Under the pieces are notes generated by a model. It was given only the letters and a program-made list of their open reading frames with translations, did not search any database and was not told the origin of the DNA. A stretch of DNA of 20,455 nucleotides from CAZFPT01 sp046541875 (lineage in GTDB: Bacteria; Planctomycetota; Phycisphaerae; SM23-33): contig JBKHCL010000059.1 of assembly GCA_046541875.1 (NCBI GenBank), positions 1 to 20,455 of the forward strand, written 5' to 3'. The position numbers were made by a program, and so were the translations under genes. This document shows, in pieces, positions 13,918-20,455 of the stretch (its first letter is position 1; each line of letters starts with the position of its first letter).

Positions 13918-14868
13918 CTACTCCGCGGCGGCAAGCTTCTCGATCGAGGCGGCATCCTTCAGCGAGGTGAAATCCGCCCGCCGATGAATCCGTCGCATCA
14001 GGCCCGCCAACACCCGGCCCGGCCCGATTTCGTAGAATGTCTCCACGCCATTTTCAAGCAACTTTTCCATGCACTGCTGCCAGCGAACCGGCGAGGTCAG
14101 CTGGGCCAGCAGCTTCTTCTTGATACTGTCGGAATCGGTGTGGGCTTCGGCGTCTACATTGCTCAACACCGGTCCGGAGGGGGTTCGGAACGTCACGTCG
14201 GCCAATGCGCCGGCGAACTTCTCTGCCGCCGGGGCCATCAGCTCCGAGTGGAACGCGCCGGCCACCTTCAGCTCGATCGCCCCGCCGGCGCCGAACTGCG
14301 GAGCCAGCTCGGCGGCCCGCTTGACGGCGGCGGCTTCCCCGGACAGGACGATCTGCCCGGGGCAGTTGAAATTCGCGCACGAAAGGGCTTGGCCGTCGCC
14401 GGCGGCTTCGGCGACCAGGTCCCGCGCCTGCTGCTCGTCCATGCCCAGCACGCTCACCATGCCCGAAGGGGTGGCCGTCGCGGCTGCCTGCATCAGCTCG
14501 CCGCGCCGGGCGACCAGCTTGACCATGTCGGTGAAGTCCAGGGCGTCGGCGGCGTAGAGGGCGGAATATTCGCCCAGGCTCAGTCCGGCGAAATACGCCG
14601 GCTGAATCGAACGTCGTTTGTCGTCCGGGAGGATCTCGTCGAGCACCGCCAGCATCGCCGCCGAGACGGTGAAAATAGCCGGCTGGGCGATGTCCGTCCG
14701 GGCCAACTCGTCCTCGGGCCCCTCGAAACAGAGGGTCGTCAACTCCAGTCCGGTCGCGTCGGCGGCCTGCTGAAAGATCGCCCGGGCCGAGGCAAAGCGG
14801 TCGTGCAGCTCCTTGGCCATGCCTACGTGCTGGGCGCCCTGTCCGGGAAAGAGAAACGCTGTACTCAT
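13918..14868 (-). CDS. fabD: Malonyl-CoA:ACP transacylase
   Basis: 316 residues; moves malonyl from CoA to ACP to supply extender units. FPGQGAQ at 7-13 is the family start. The nucleophile S97 sits in GLSLGEYSAL and the partner H207 in GAFHSELM. The conserved arginine lies at 121-122 (RRGELMQ). Length is normal. ATG at 14868 has AGGA seven bases upstream. It lies 45 bases after fabH and 41 bases before fabG, the usual fabH-fabD-fabG order. Confidence 0.95.
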   Translation of the reverse strand: MSTAFLFPGQGAQHVGMAKELHDRFASARAIFQQAADATGLELTTLCFEGPEDELARTDIAQPAIFTVSAAMLAVLDEILPDDKRRSIQPAYFAGLSLGEYSALYAADALDFTDMVKLVARRGELMQAAATATPSGMVSVLGMDEQQARDLVAEAAGDGQALSCANFNCPGQIVLSGEAAAVKRAAELAPQFGAGGAIELKVAGAFHSELMAPAAEKFAGALADVTFRTPSGPVLSNVDAEAHTDSDSIKKKLLAQLTSPVRWQQCMEKLLENGVETFYEIGPGRVLAGLMRRIHRRADFTSLKDAASIEKLAAAE

Positions 14869-14913
14869 GGTTGGTCCTGTCTGATCGTGGTCGCTGGTGG
14901 AGATCCCGCGCGG

Positions 14914-15903
14914 TTACATCTTCACGACGGCGCCGGCCCAGGTCAACCCGGCACCGAACGCCACCAGCAGGAGATTGTCGCCGCTCTTGACGAGGCCCTT
15001 TTCCCTCGCCTCAGCCAAGGCCATGGGAACCGATGCCCCGGAGGTGTTTCCGTAGCGTTCGATGTTGAGGTAGATCTTGTCCATCGGGAAGTCGAACTTC
15101 TCGGTGGCCGACTTGATGATCCGAACATTCACCTGGTGGGGAACGACCAGATCCACGTCGTCCACCGTCAGCCCGGCCTGGTCCATGCACTCCCCGAGGA
15201 GCCATTGCATCTTCTCGACCGCGAATTTGTACACATCCCGACCACGCATTCTGACGTAGTGCTCCCCGGCGGCGACCGTCTCGGCCGACGGTGGCTTGGC
15301 CGTCCCGCCGGCGGGTACGTGGATGAAGTCCCATCCGGACCCCTCCGCGTGCATCGTGGTGAATACCACGCCGCGGTCTTCCTCGGTGGCTTCGAGGATC
15401 ACCGCCCCGGCCCCGTCGCCGAACAGGATGCAGCTGCCGCGGTCGGAATAGTCCGTAAAGCGGGACATCACGTCCACGCCGATGACCATCACCCGCTTGT
15501 GCATGCCCGTCTCGATGAACTTCGAGCCGATCGTCAGGCCGTACACGAACCCGCTGCATGCCCCCGAAACGTCGAAGGCCGGCACGCCCGAGAGGCCCAG
15601 CTCGTTCTGCACCAGGCAGGCGGTGGCGGGGAATGGCAGATCGGGGGTGATCGTCGCACAGATGATCAGATCCAACTGGTCGGCCTCGATGCCCGCATCG
15701 GCGATGGCGTTCCTCGCCGCCTGGACCGCCAGTGTCCGGGTGGACTCCCCCTCCGAGCAGATCCGACGCTCCTTGATCCCCGTGCGTTTGGTGATCCACT
15801 CATCCGAGGTATCGATGATCTTCTCGAAATCCTCGTTGGTCATTATCGTATCGGGGACGGCGTACCCGGTGCCCCGGATGGCCGCACGGAGAGGCTGAGA
15901 CAT
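14914..15903 (-). CDS. fabH: 3-oxoacyl-ACP synthase III
   Basis: 329 residues. It starts fatty-acid synthesis by condensing an acyl-CoA primer with malonyl-ACP. The triad is complete: C116 in SGACSGF, H256 in PHQVN and N286 in YGNTSGAS. WITKRTGI (36-43) is the usual N-terminal signature. ATG at 15903 directly follows the plsX stop (TAA then ATG with no gap), with AAGGA about 11 bases upstream inside plsX, so translation is probably coupled. The primer chain (acetyl or branched) cannot be judged from the sequence. Confidence 0.95.
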   Translation of the reverse strand: MSQPLRAAIRGTGYAVPDTIMTNEDFEKIIDTSDEWITKRTGIKERRICSEGESTRTLAVQAARNAIADAGIEADQLDLIICATITPDLPFPATACLVQNELGLSGVPAFDVSGACSGFVYGLTIGSKFIETGMHKRVMVIGVDVMSRFTDYSDRGSCILFGDGAGAVILEATEEDRGVVFTTMHAEGSGWDFIHVPAGGTAKPPSAETVAAGEHYVRMRGRDVYKFAVEKMQWLLGECMDQAGLTVDDVDLVVPHQVNVRIIKSATEKFDFPMDKIYLNIERYGNTSGASVPMALAEAREKGLVKSGDNLLLVAFGAGLTWAGAVVKM

Positions 15904-16914
15904 TTACCTGGTTCCTTCCGAGAGGGTCTCGGTGATCTGCTGGTTGACGCGATGTTCGGCGAACGTCCTGGCCGAGCGGACCGCGTTCATGATCCCGCGG
16001 TGGTCGCTGGCACCGTGGCAGATAATGCAGATGCCCGCCACACCCAGCAGCGGGGCGCCGCCGTAATCGTTGAAGTCGTACTTGGCCATGTACCGCTTGG
16101 CCGATTCCATGAGCGTCCGGCTGGTGTTTCCGCCCAGGTCCGGCAGCATCGCCGCCAGCTCCGAGACCATGCTCTTAATGACGCCGACGGCCATCCCTTC
16201 CATGAGCTTGAGCACGACGTTGCCGACGAACCCTTCGCACACCATCACGTCGCAGGCGCCGCTGAACAGATCGCGCGACTCGACGTTGCCGATGAAGTTC
16301 ACCGCCTCGTCGTCCCGCAGCAGCTCGCGGGTCTGCTTGACGAGATTGTTGCCCTTGGCGTCCTCCTCGCCGACGCTCAGCAGCCCCACCCGCGGATTCT
16401 CGATGCCCACCGATGCCTTGAGATACAGCGAGCTCATGATCGCGTACTGATGCAGGTGGGAGGGGCGACAGTTCACGTTGGCCCCGACGTCGCACAGCGC
16501 CACGGGCCCGCTGGGGGTGGGGGTAATGATGGCGATTCCCGGGCGATGCACGCCGGGAAGGCGGCGCAGGCGCATCTGGGCAGCGGCCACGCAGGCCCCG
16601 GTGTTGCCCGCGGAGATGATCGCGTTGACCTCGCCGGCCTTGTGAAGCTCGGTGAGCACCGCCAGCGAACTTTTCGGCTTGGAACGCAGCGCCTCGACCG
16701 GCGACTCGTTCATCCCGATCACCTGCGGGGCGTGGTGGACGTCGATATACTCCTCCCACCCGTCCGTCGAGGCGAGCTGCTGACGAATTCGCGATTCATC
16801 ACCGACCAGCACAATGCGGTCGTCATCCTTGATTACATCCCGGGCGGCGAGCGCTCCTCGCACCTCCTCAGCCGGTGCGTTGTCGCCGCCCATGGCATCA
16901 ATGCCGATCCGCAA
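15904..16914 (-). CDS. plsX: Phosphate acyltransferase PlsX
   Basis: 336 residues. It makes acyl-phosphate from acyl-ACP, the first committed donor for phospholipid synthesis through PlsY. Family signatures are MRIGIDAMGGDNAP at the start, SAGNTGA (about 100-106), CDVGAN (140-145), GLLSVGEE and EGFVGNV..K. The start codon is TTG at 16914, supported by AAGGAG ten bases upstream inside rpmF and by the perfect family N-terminus; later ATGs would cut off the conserved beginning. It begins 4 bases after the rpmF stop. A rare start may keep its level below that of L32. Confidence 0.94.
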   Translation of the reverse strand: MRIGIDAMGGDNAPAEEVRGALAARDVIKDDDRIVLVGDESRIRQQLASTDGWEEYIDVHHAPQVIGMNESPVEALRSKPKSSLAVLTELHKAGEVNAIISAGNTGACVAAAQMRLRRLPGVHRPGIAIITPTPSGPVALCDVGANVNCRPSHLHQYAIMSSLYLKASVGIENPRVGLLSVGEEDAKGNNLVKQTRELLRDDEAVNFIGNVESRDLFSGACDVMVCEGFVGNVVLKLMEGMAVGVIKSMVSELAAMLPDLGGNTSRTLMESAKRYMAKYDFNDYGGAPLLGVAGICIICHGASDHRGIMNAVRSARTFAEHRVNQQITETLSEGTR

Positions 16915-16918
16915 GGGA

Positions 16919-17101
16919 CTAGCTCTCCTTCTCGGTCTCCAGGCTCAGCCCGCGACGCACATACCCGCAGTTCGTGCAGGCGGCGTGGGGGAGCTTGGCC
17001 TCGTTGCATCGGGGGCAATCCACGATATTCGCCGCACGAAGAGCATGATGGCTGCGACGACGACGGGTTCGCGATCGACTGATTTTCTGCTTCGGTAGCA
17101 T
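16919..17101 (-). CDS. rpmF: Ribosomal protein L32
   Basis: 60 residues, 50S subunit protein. The basic N-terminus (PKQKISRSRTRRRRSHHAL) and the zinc ribbon C29-x2-C32, C42-x2-C45 are typical of the four-cysteine form. The C-terminal tail is about five residues longer than usual. ATG at 17101 has AGGAA seven bases upstream; an earlier in-frame ATG (17140) would add 13 residues not found in L32. First gene of the operon, directly before plsX, the classical order. No yceD homologue precedes it in this window. Confidence 0.93.
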   Translation of the reverse strand: MLPKQKISRSRTRRRRSHHALRAANIVDCPRCNEAKLPHAACTNCGYVRRGLSLETEKES

Positions 17102-17182
17102 CGTATTTTCCTGCCTCACTTCGCCGGCAGAGACCTCCACCCACCGGGATCCGTTTCCCGGACAGGCAGAATGGCGTGCCGA

Positions 17183-17211
17183 AACCTAGTTTTCCGCTGG
17201 ATTCTTGTCAA
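17183..17211 (-). promoter_or_regulatory. Promoter of the rpmF-plsX-fab operon
   Basis: Minus strand TTGACA (17211-17206, perfect -35), 17 bases, TAGGTT (17188-17183, weaker -10). Predicted start near 17176, leader about 75 nt before rpmF. Confidence 0.55.
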
Positions 17212-17233
17212 GTAAAAACAACGCGCCACGCAG

Positions 17234-17315
17234 CGCGGGCATCTCACGTGGCAGGGACATCCTGCCCGCGGGCCAACCATCTCATGGGCTGCAAGCCCAT
17301 GCAACGGCGTAAGCC
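17234..17315. repeat. Cluster of palindromes after alaS
   Basis: Within 80 bases there are CGCGGGC/GCCCGCG (17234-17240/17264-17270), GGCAGG-GACAT-CCTGCC (17250-17266), CATGGGCT-GCA-AGCCCATG (17283-17301) and GGC-GTAA-GCC (17306-17315). None is followed by a T-run on the alaS strand. They resemble dispersed REP-like hairpins. They may also protect or end the alaS message. Confidence 0.55.
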
Positions 17316-17322
17316 TGCCGCA

Positions 17323-20034
17323 TCATCCCACCTTGTCCGCCGCCCACGTCGCTGCCGCCTGGAGGGCATCGTCCAGCTTGGCCGGGTCCTTCCCGCCCGC
17401 CTGGGCCATCGTGGGCTTCCCGCCGCCCCCGCCACCGGCAACCGTGGCCGCCGTCTTGACCCAGTCGCCGGCCTTGATGCCCAATTCGTCCACCGCCTGC
17501 TGGGCGACCATCGCCACCAGCACGACCTTCTCGCCGTCCGTGCCGCCGACGATCATCGCTGCGGCGCCCTTCTGGCGATGCTTGTCGCACTCTGCCCGCA
17601 TGACAGCCGGGTCGGCATGGTCGGCCCGGGCGATCAGCACCGGCCCCTGGGACGAGGCGACCTCGCCGGTAACTCTCACCGCCCCGCCCCCGCCGGCAGC
17701 GGGCTTCTTGCGGAGCGTCTTGATCTCTTTCTGCATCGCGACGATCCGCGCGGGGATCTCCTCCGGGGTGGTCTTCAGCGTGCTCGCCGCCTCGCGGGTT
17801 ACCTCATCGAGCATCTGCACGTGCCCGACGGCCTCCCGACCGGTCAGCGCAGTAATCCGCCGAACCCCCTTCGCTACCGACTCTTCCGAGACAATCTTGA
17901 ACAGCCCCACCTGCCCGGTCCGCTTGAGGTGCGTCCCGCCGCAGAACTCCACGCTCACCCGCGACGGGCGGGGGTCGCGGCGGGGGTCTTCCACCCCCAT
18001 GGACACCACCCGGACCGGGTCGGGATACTTCTCGCCGAATACCGCACGCACGCCGGGAAGCTTCTTCGCCTCGTCCAAGGGCAGATGGTTCACGCCGATG
18101 GGGGCATCGTCCAGGATGAACTGGTTGACGAGATATTCCACCTGCCGCAACTCGTCCGGCGTGACCGCCCGGGAATGCGTGAAATCGAACCGAAGCCGAT
18201 CGGCAGAGACGACGCTGCCGGCCTGGTCGACCTCTTCGTCCAGCACCTGCCTCAAGCCCCAGTTCAGCAGGTGGGTCGCGGAGTGGTTCCGCATCGTGTC
18301 CATCCGCGAGGGGCATACCACACAGCGGACGGCATCGCCTGCGCGGATCGGCCCGTGGATGACACTGCCGACGTGCAGCACCGATTGCCCGGCGACCTTC
18401 GTGTCCGAGACGTCGAAGACGGCGGCCCCGTCCTTCTGAAGAGCGCCCACGTCGCCGACCTGGCCGCCCTGCTCGCCGTAGAAGTTCGTCCTGTCCAGCA
18501 CGATGGCGGCCTCGTCGCCGTCGGCCAGCTCGCCCTCGGACACGAACGCCCCGTCGACCACCCAGCCGACAACCGTTGCGTCGATCGGCTCGTTGGAATA
18601 CTTCGCGCTGTCGTCGGTCGCCGGCAGGCCGACAATGGCGTCGACCTTGAACGTGTCGCCCCCGGCGCGGGAAATCTCGGCATGCTCGGCCATGGCTTGC
18701 TCAAAGCCCTCCATGTCCACTTCCATTCCCCGCTCCCGAGCCATCAGTGCGGTCAGGTCCACCGGGAAGCCGTAGGTTGCATAGAGCTCAAAAGCAGTTT
18801 GCCCCGGAATCTCCTTGCCGCCCTTCGACCTTATGTTATCGACTTGCTTCTCGAACAGGTCGATCCCACGGTCCAGCGTTCGCCCGAAGCTCTCTTCCTC
18901 CTCGCGGAGGATCTGCAGCACTGCGTCCCGGCGCTGCCTGATCTCCGGGAACGCCTCGCCGAAGTGCTCGACGATGGTGGGTACGAGTTGCCCGAGGAAC
19001 GGTCCATCGATGTCCAGGTACTGTCGGCCGTACCGGGCGGCCCGGCGGAGGATTCGCCGGATGACGTACCCGCGCCCGTCGTTGCTGGGCAGGATGCCAT
19101 CCGCGATGGCGAATGTCAGCGTCCGGGCGTGGTCGGCCAATACGCGGCAGGCGACGTCGCCCATGTGCACCTGACCCTCGCCGCCCACGTCGAAGCGATC
19201 TTCGATACCGGCGTCGGCTCCGTAGCGGTGTTCGGTGAGCGTCTCGATCTGCTCGATGATCGGGCGGAACACGTCGGTGGCGTAGTTGGAGGTCTTCTCC
19301 TGGAGGACCATGGCGATCCGCTCGAAGCCCATCCCCGTGTCCACGTGCTGCGCGGGCAGGGGCGAAAGCTGCCCCTCGGCGTCGCGATTGAACTGGATGA
19401 ACACGAGGTTCCAGATCTCGATCACGCGCGGCGAATCGGCGTTCACCAGCTCGCCGCCGGACTTGTCGGGCGTCAGGTCGATGTGCAACTCGCTGCAGGG
19501 CCCGCACGGGCCGGTATCGCCCATCTCCCAGAAGTTGTCCTTCTTGTTGCCGGGGTGAATCCGCTCGGCCGGCAGGTACTTGCTCCAGAGCTCGCGGGCT
19601 TCCTCGTCCGGGTCGAGCCCGTCGGCAGCGTCGCCCTGGAAATACGTCGCGTGCAGGCGTTCGGGGTCCAGCCCCCACACCTCCGTAAGCAACTCCCACG
19701 CCCAGTCGATGGCCTCGGTCTTGAAATAATCGCCGAAGCTCCAGTTGCCCAGCATCTCGAAAAACGTGTGGTGGTACGTGTCATGCCCGACATCTTCGAG
19801 GTCGTTGTGCTTGCCGCCGGCGCGGATGCACTTCTGCGAGTTGGCAGCGCGGGTGTAGTCCCGCATCTCGGTGCCCAGGAAAATCGCCTTGAACTGGTTC
19901 ATCCCGGCGTTGGTGAACAGCAGCGTCGGGTCGTCGGCCGGCAGGAGCGAGGCACTGGGGACGAACGTATGGCCCCGTTCCTGGAAGAACTCGATGAACT
20001 CGCGTCGGATGTCGTTTCCGCTTCGGTGCTTCAT
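17323..20034 (-). CDS. alaS: Alanyl-tRNA synthetase
   Basis: 903 residues, full length, cytoplasmic. It charges tRNA-Ala and removes mischarged Ser or Gly. The class II catalytic core opens with FIEFFQERGH and has motif 2-like LEDVGHDTYHHTFFEMLGNWS (about 79-99) and GDTGPCGPCSE (172-182). The editing domain has the zinc motifs HSATH (about 583) and CGGTH (about 697). A coiled region and the C-Ala/DHHA1 domain (AGGGGGGKPTMAQAGG near the end) complete the protein. ATG at 20034 is preceded by GGTGA and, further up, by TTGGCA-17-TAGAAT. The nearest downstream gene on the same strand is rpmF, 221 bases away with its own promoter, so alaS is probably monocistronic. Confidence 0.97.
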   Translation of the reverse strand: MKHRSGNDIRREFIEFFQERGHTFVPSASLLPADDPTLLFTNAGMNQFKAIFLGTEMRDYTRAANSQKCIRAGGKHNDLEDVGHDTYHHTFFEMLGNWSFGDYFKTEAIDWAWELLTEVWGLDPERLHATYFQGDAADGLDPDEEARELWSKYLPAERIHPGNKKDNFWEMGDTGPCGPCSELHIDLTPDKSGGELVNADSPRVIEIWNLVFIQFNRDAEGQLSPLPAQHVDTGMGFERIAMVLQEKTSNYATDVFRPIIEQIETLTEHRYGADAGIEDRFDVGGEGQVHMGDVACRVLADHARTLTFAIADGILPSNDGRGYVIRRILRRAARYGRQYLDIDGPFLGQLVPTIVEHFGEAFPEIRQRRDAVLQILREEEESFGRTLDRGIDLFEKQVDNIRSKGGKEIPGQTAFELYATYGFPVDLTALMARERGMEVDMEGFEQAMAEHAEISRAGGDTFKVDAIVGLPATDDSAKYSNEPIDATVVGWVVDGAFVSEGELADGDEAAIVLDRTNFYGEQGGQVGDVGALQKDGAAVFDVSDTKVAGQSVLHVGSVIHGPIRAGDAVRCVVCPSRMDTMRNHSATHLLNWGLRQVLDEEVDQAGSVVSADRLRFDFTHSRAVTPDELRQVEYLVNQFILDDAPIGVNHLPLDEAKKLPGVRAVFGEKYPDPVRVVSMGVEDPRRDPRPSRVSVEFCGGTHLKRTGQVGLFKIVSEESVAKGVRRITALTGREAVGHVQMLDEVTREAASTLKTTPEEIPARIVAMQKEIKTLRKKPAAGGGGAVRVTGEVASSQGPVLIARADHADPAVMRAECDKHRQKGAAAMIVGGTDGEKVVLVAMVAQQAVDELGIKAGDWVKTAATVAGGGGGGKPTMAQAGGKDPAKLDDALQAAATWAADKVG

Positions 20035-20099
20035 GGTTTCACCGTCGCTTCGCCGGAAGGAATGCGACCCGCCGGGCAGGGAAGGTAGAAAGATCGCGT

Positions 20100-20128
20100 A
20101 TTCTACAAGCCCACGCCACGCTTGCCAA
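20100..20128 (-). promoter_or_regulatory. alaS promoter
   Basis: Minus strand TTGGCA (20128-20123), 17 bases, TAGAAT (20105-20100). Predicted start near 20093, about 60 nt before the start codon. Confidence 0.6.
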
Positions 20129-20166
20129 GAGCTTTTGCGCCGCCAAACGGGAGCGACATGATATTG

Positions 20167-20434
20167 GGCAGGGCGGTCCGTGGTTCGCTTCGCCCTGCCT
20201 GCCCCCTGTCCAGTTATCTCGCCCGCAACAAGTTGCGGGCCCTACCGGCTCGGGACCGATGCTCGATTCGCAGAGGGCCCCCCGCCCCAACGGGGCGACA
20301 CTGCTTCAGCCGAATCGCCCTATTGCGTTGGGTCGCCGGCGGAATGTGTCGCCCTTTCAGGGCTTTACTTTCTGAGGTCGCACGCAGTCCGGAGGCTTAC
20401 GCCTCCGGCTACATCCTGGCCGCCCCTTCGGGGC
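20167..20434. repeat. Array of short palindromes (REP-like)
   Basis: Six perfect hairpins in 270 bases: GGCAGGGCG/CGCCCTGCC (20167-20199), GCCCGCAAC-AA-GTTGCGGGC (20221-20240), CGCCCC-AAC-GGGGCG (20283-20297), GCCCT-TTC-AGGGC (20351-20363), CCGGAGGC-TTAC-GCCTCCGG (20389-20408) and GCCCC-TTC-GGGGC (20422-20434). The stem sequences differ while loops are mostly two to four bases. This fills the gene-free 20129-20455 region upstream of alaS; no convincing coding frame lies here. Confidence 0.6.
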
Positions 20435-20455
20435 TCGACCACCCGCTGACAAGGC

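Noticed and set aside
20167..20434. CRISPR array.
   Set aside because: The palindromes differ in stem sequence and spacing; there is no constant repeat and no cas gene.

Overview
The window is GC-rich, densely coded bacterial chromosome. High GC, the gene families present and many short palindromic hairpins between genes suggest Planctomycetota (Phycisphaerae-like). That is an impression from protein style and intergenic structure, not a proven placement. Four of the proposed sigma70-type promoters upstream of the housekeeping genes have a TTGnnn box, exactly 17 nt, and a TAnnnT box, which helps to fix the transcription units.

Layout. (1) 1-1568: a zinc-ribbon, two-helix membrane protein (487-1206, +). 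After it lies a gene-free stretch that on the minus strand carries a promoter-like site, a chain of stems and a strong intrinsic terminator, so it is a candidate structured RNA of about 265 nt. (2) 1569-6323: a phage-like cassette. A LexA/CI-type self-cleaving repressor (5544-6323, +) is divergent from a tight minus-strand operon encoding a double helix-turn-helix protein, an ABC ATPase fused to a GNAT-like acetyltransferase domain, and a large terminase (TerL). A small membrane protein follows. No portal, capsid, tail, integrase or lysis gene is present. (3) 6361-8181: a secreted GH39 hydrolase resembling alpha-L-iduronidase. (4) 8463-11370: divergent pgk and pgi. (5) 11452-17101: the fatty-acid/phospholipid operon rpmF-plsX-fabH-fabD-fabG-acpP-fabF, complete with catalytic residues, and with a second promoter before acpP. 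(6) 17323-20034: alaS, flanked by hairpin-rich intergenic DNA (17234-17315 and 20167-20434).

Regions 4-6 are core metabolism and translation: glycolytic enzymes, type II fatty-acid synthesis feeding PlsX phosphate-acyl transfer, ribosomal protein L32 and alanyl-tRNA synthetase. The part most likely to hold something undescribed is region 2, a DNA-packaging-type motor with an ABC/acetyltransferase partner under an apparently SOS-responsive repressor, without any virion genes. The minus-strand RNA unit at 1229-1495 is second. No tRNA, rRNA, CRISPR array or transposase was seen.
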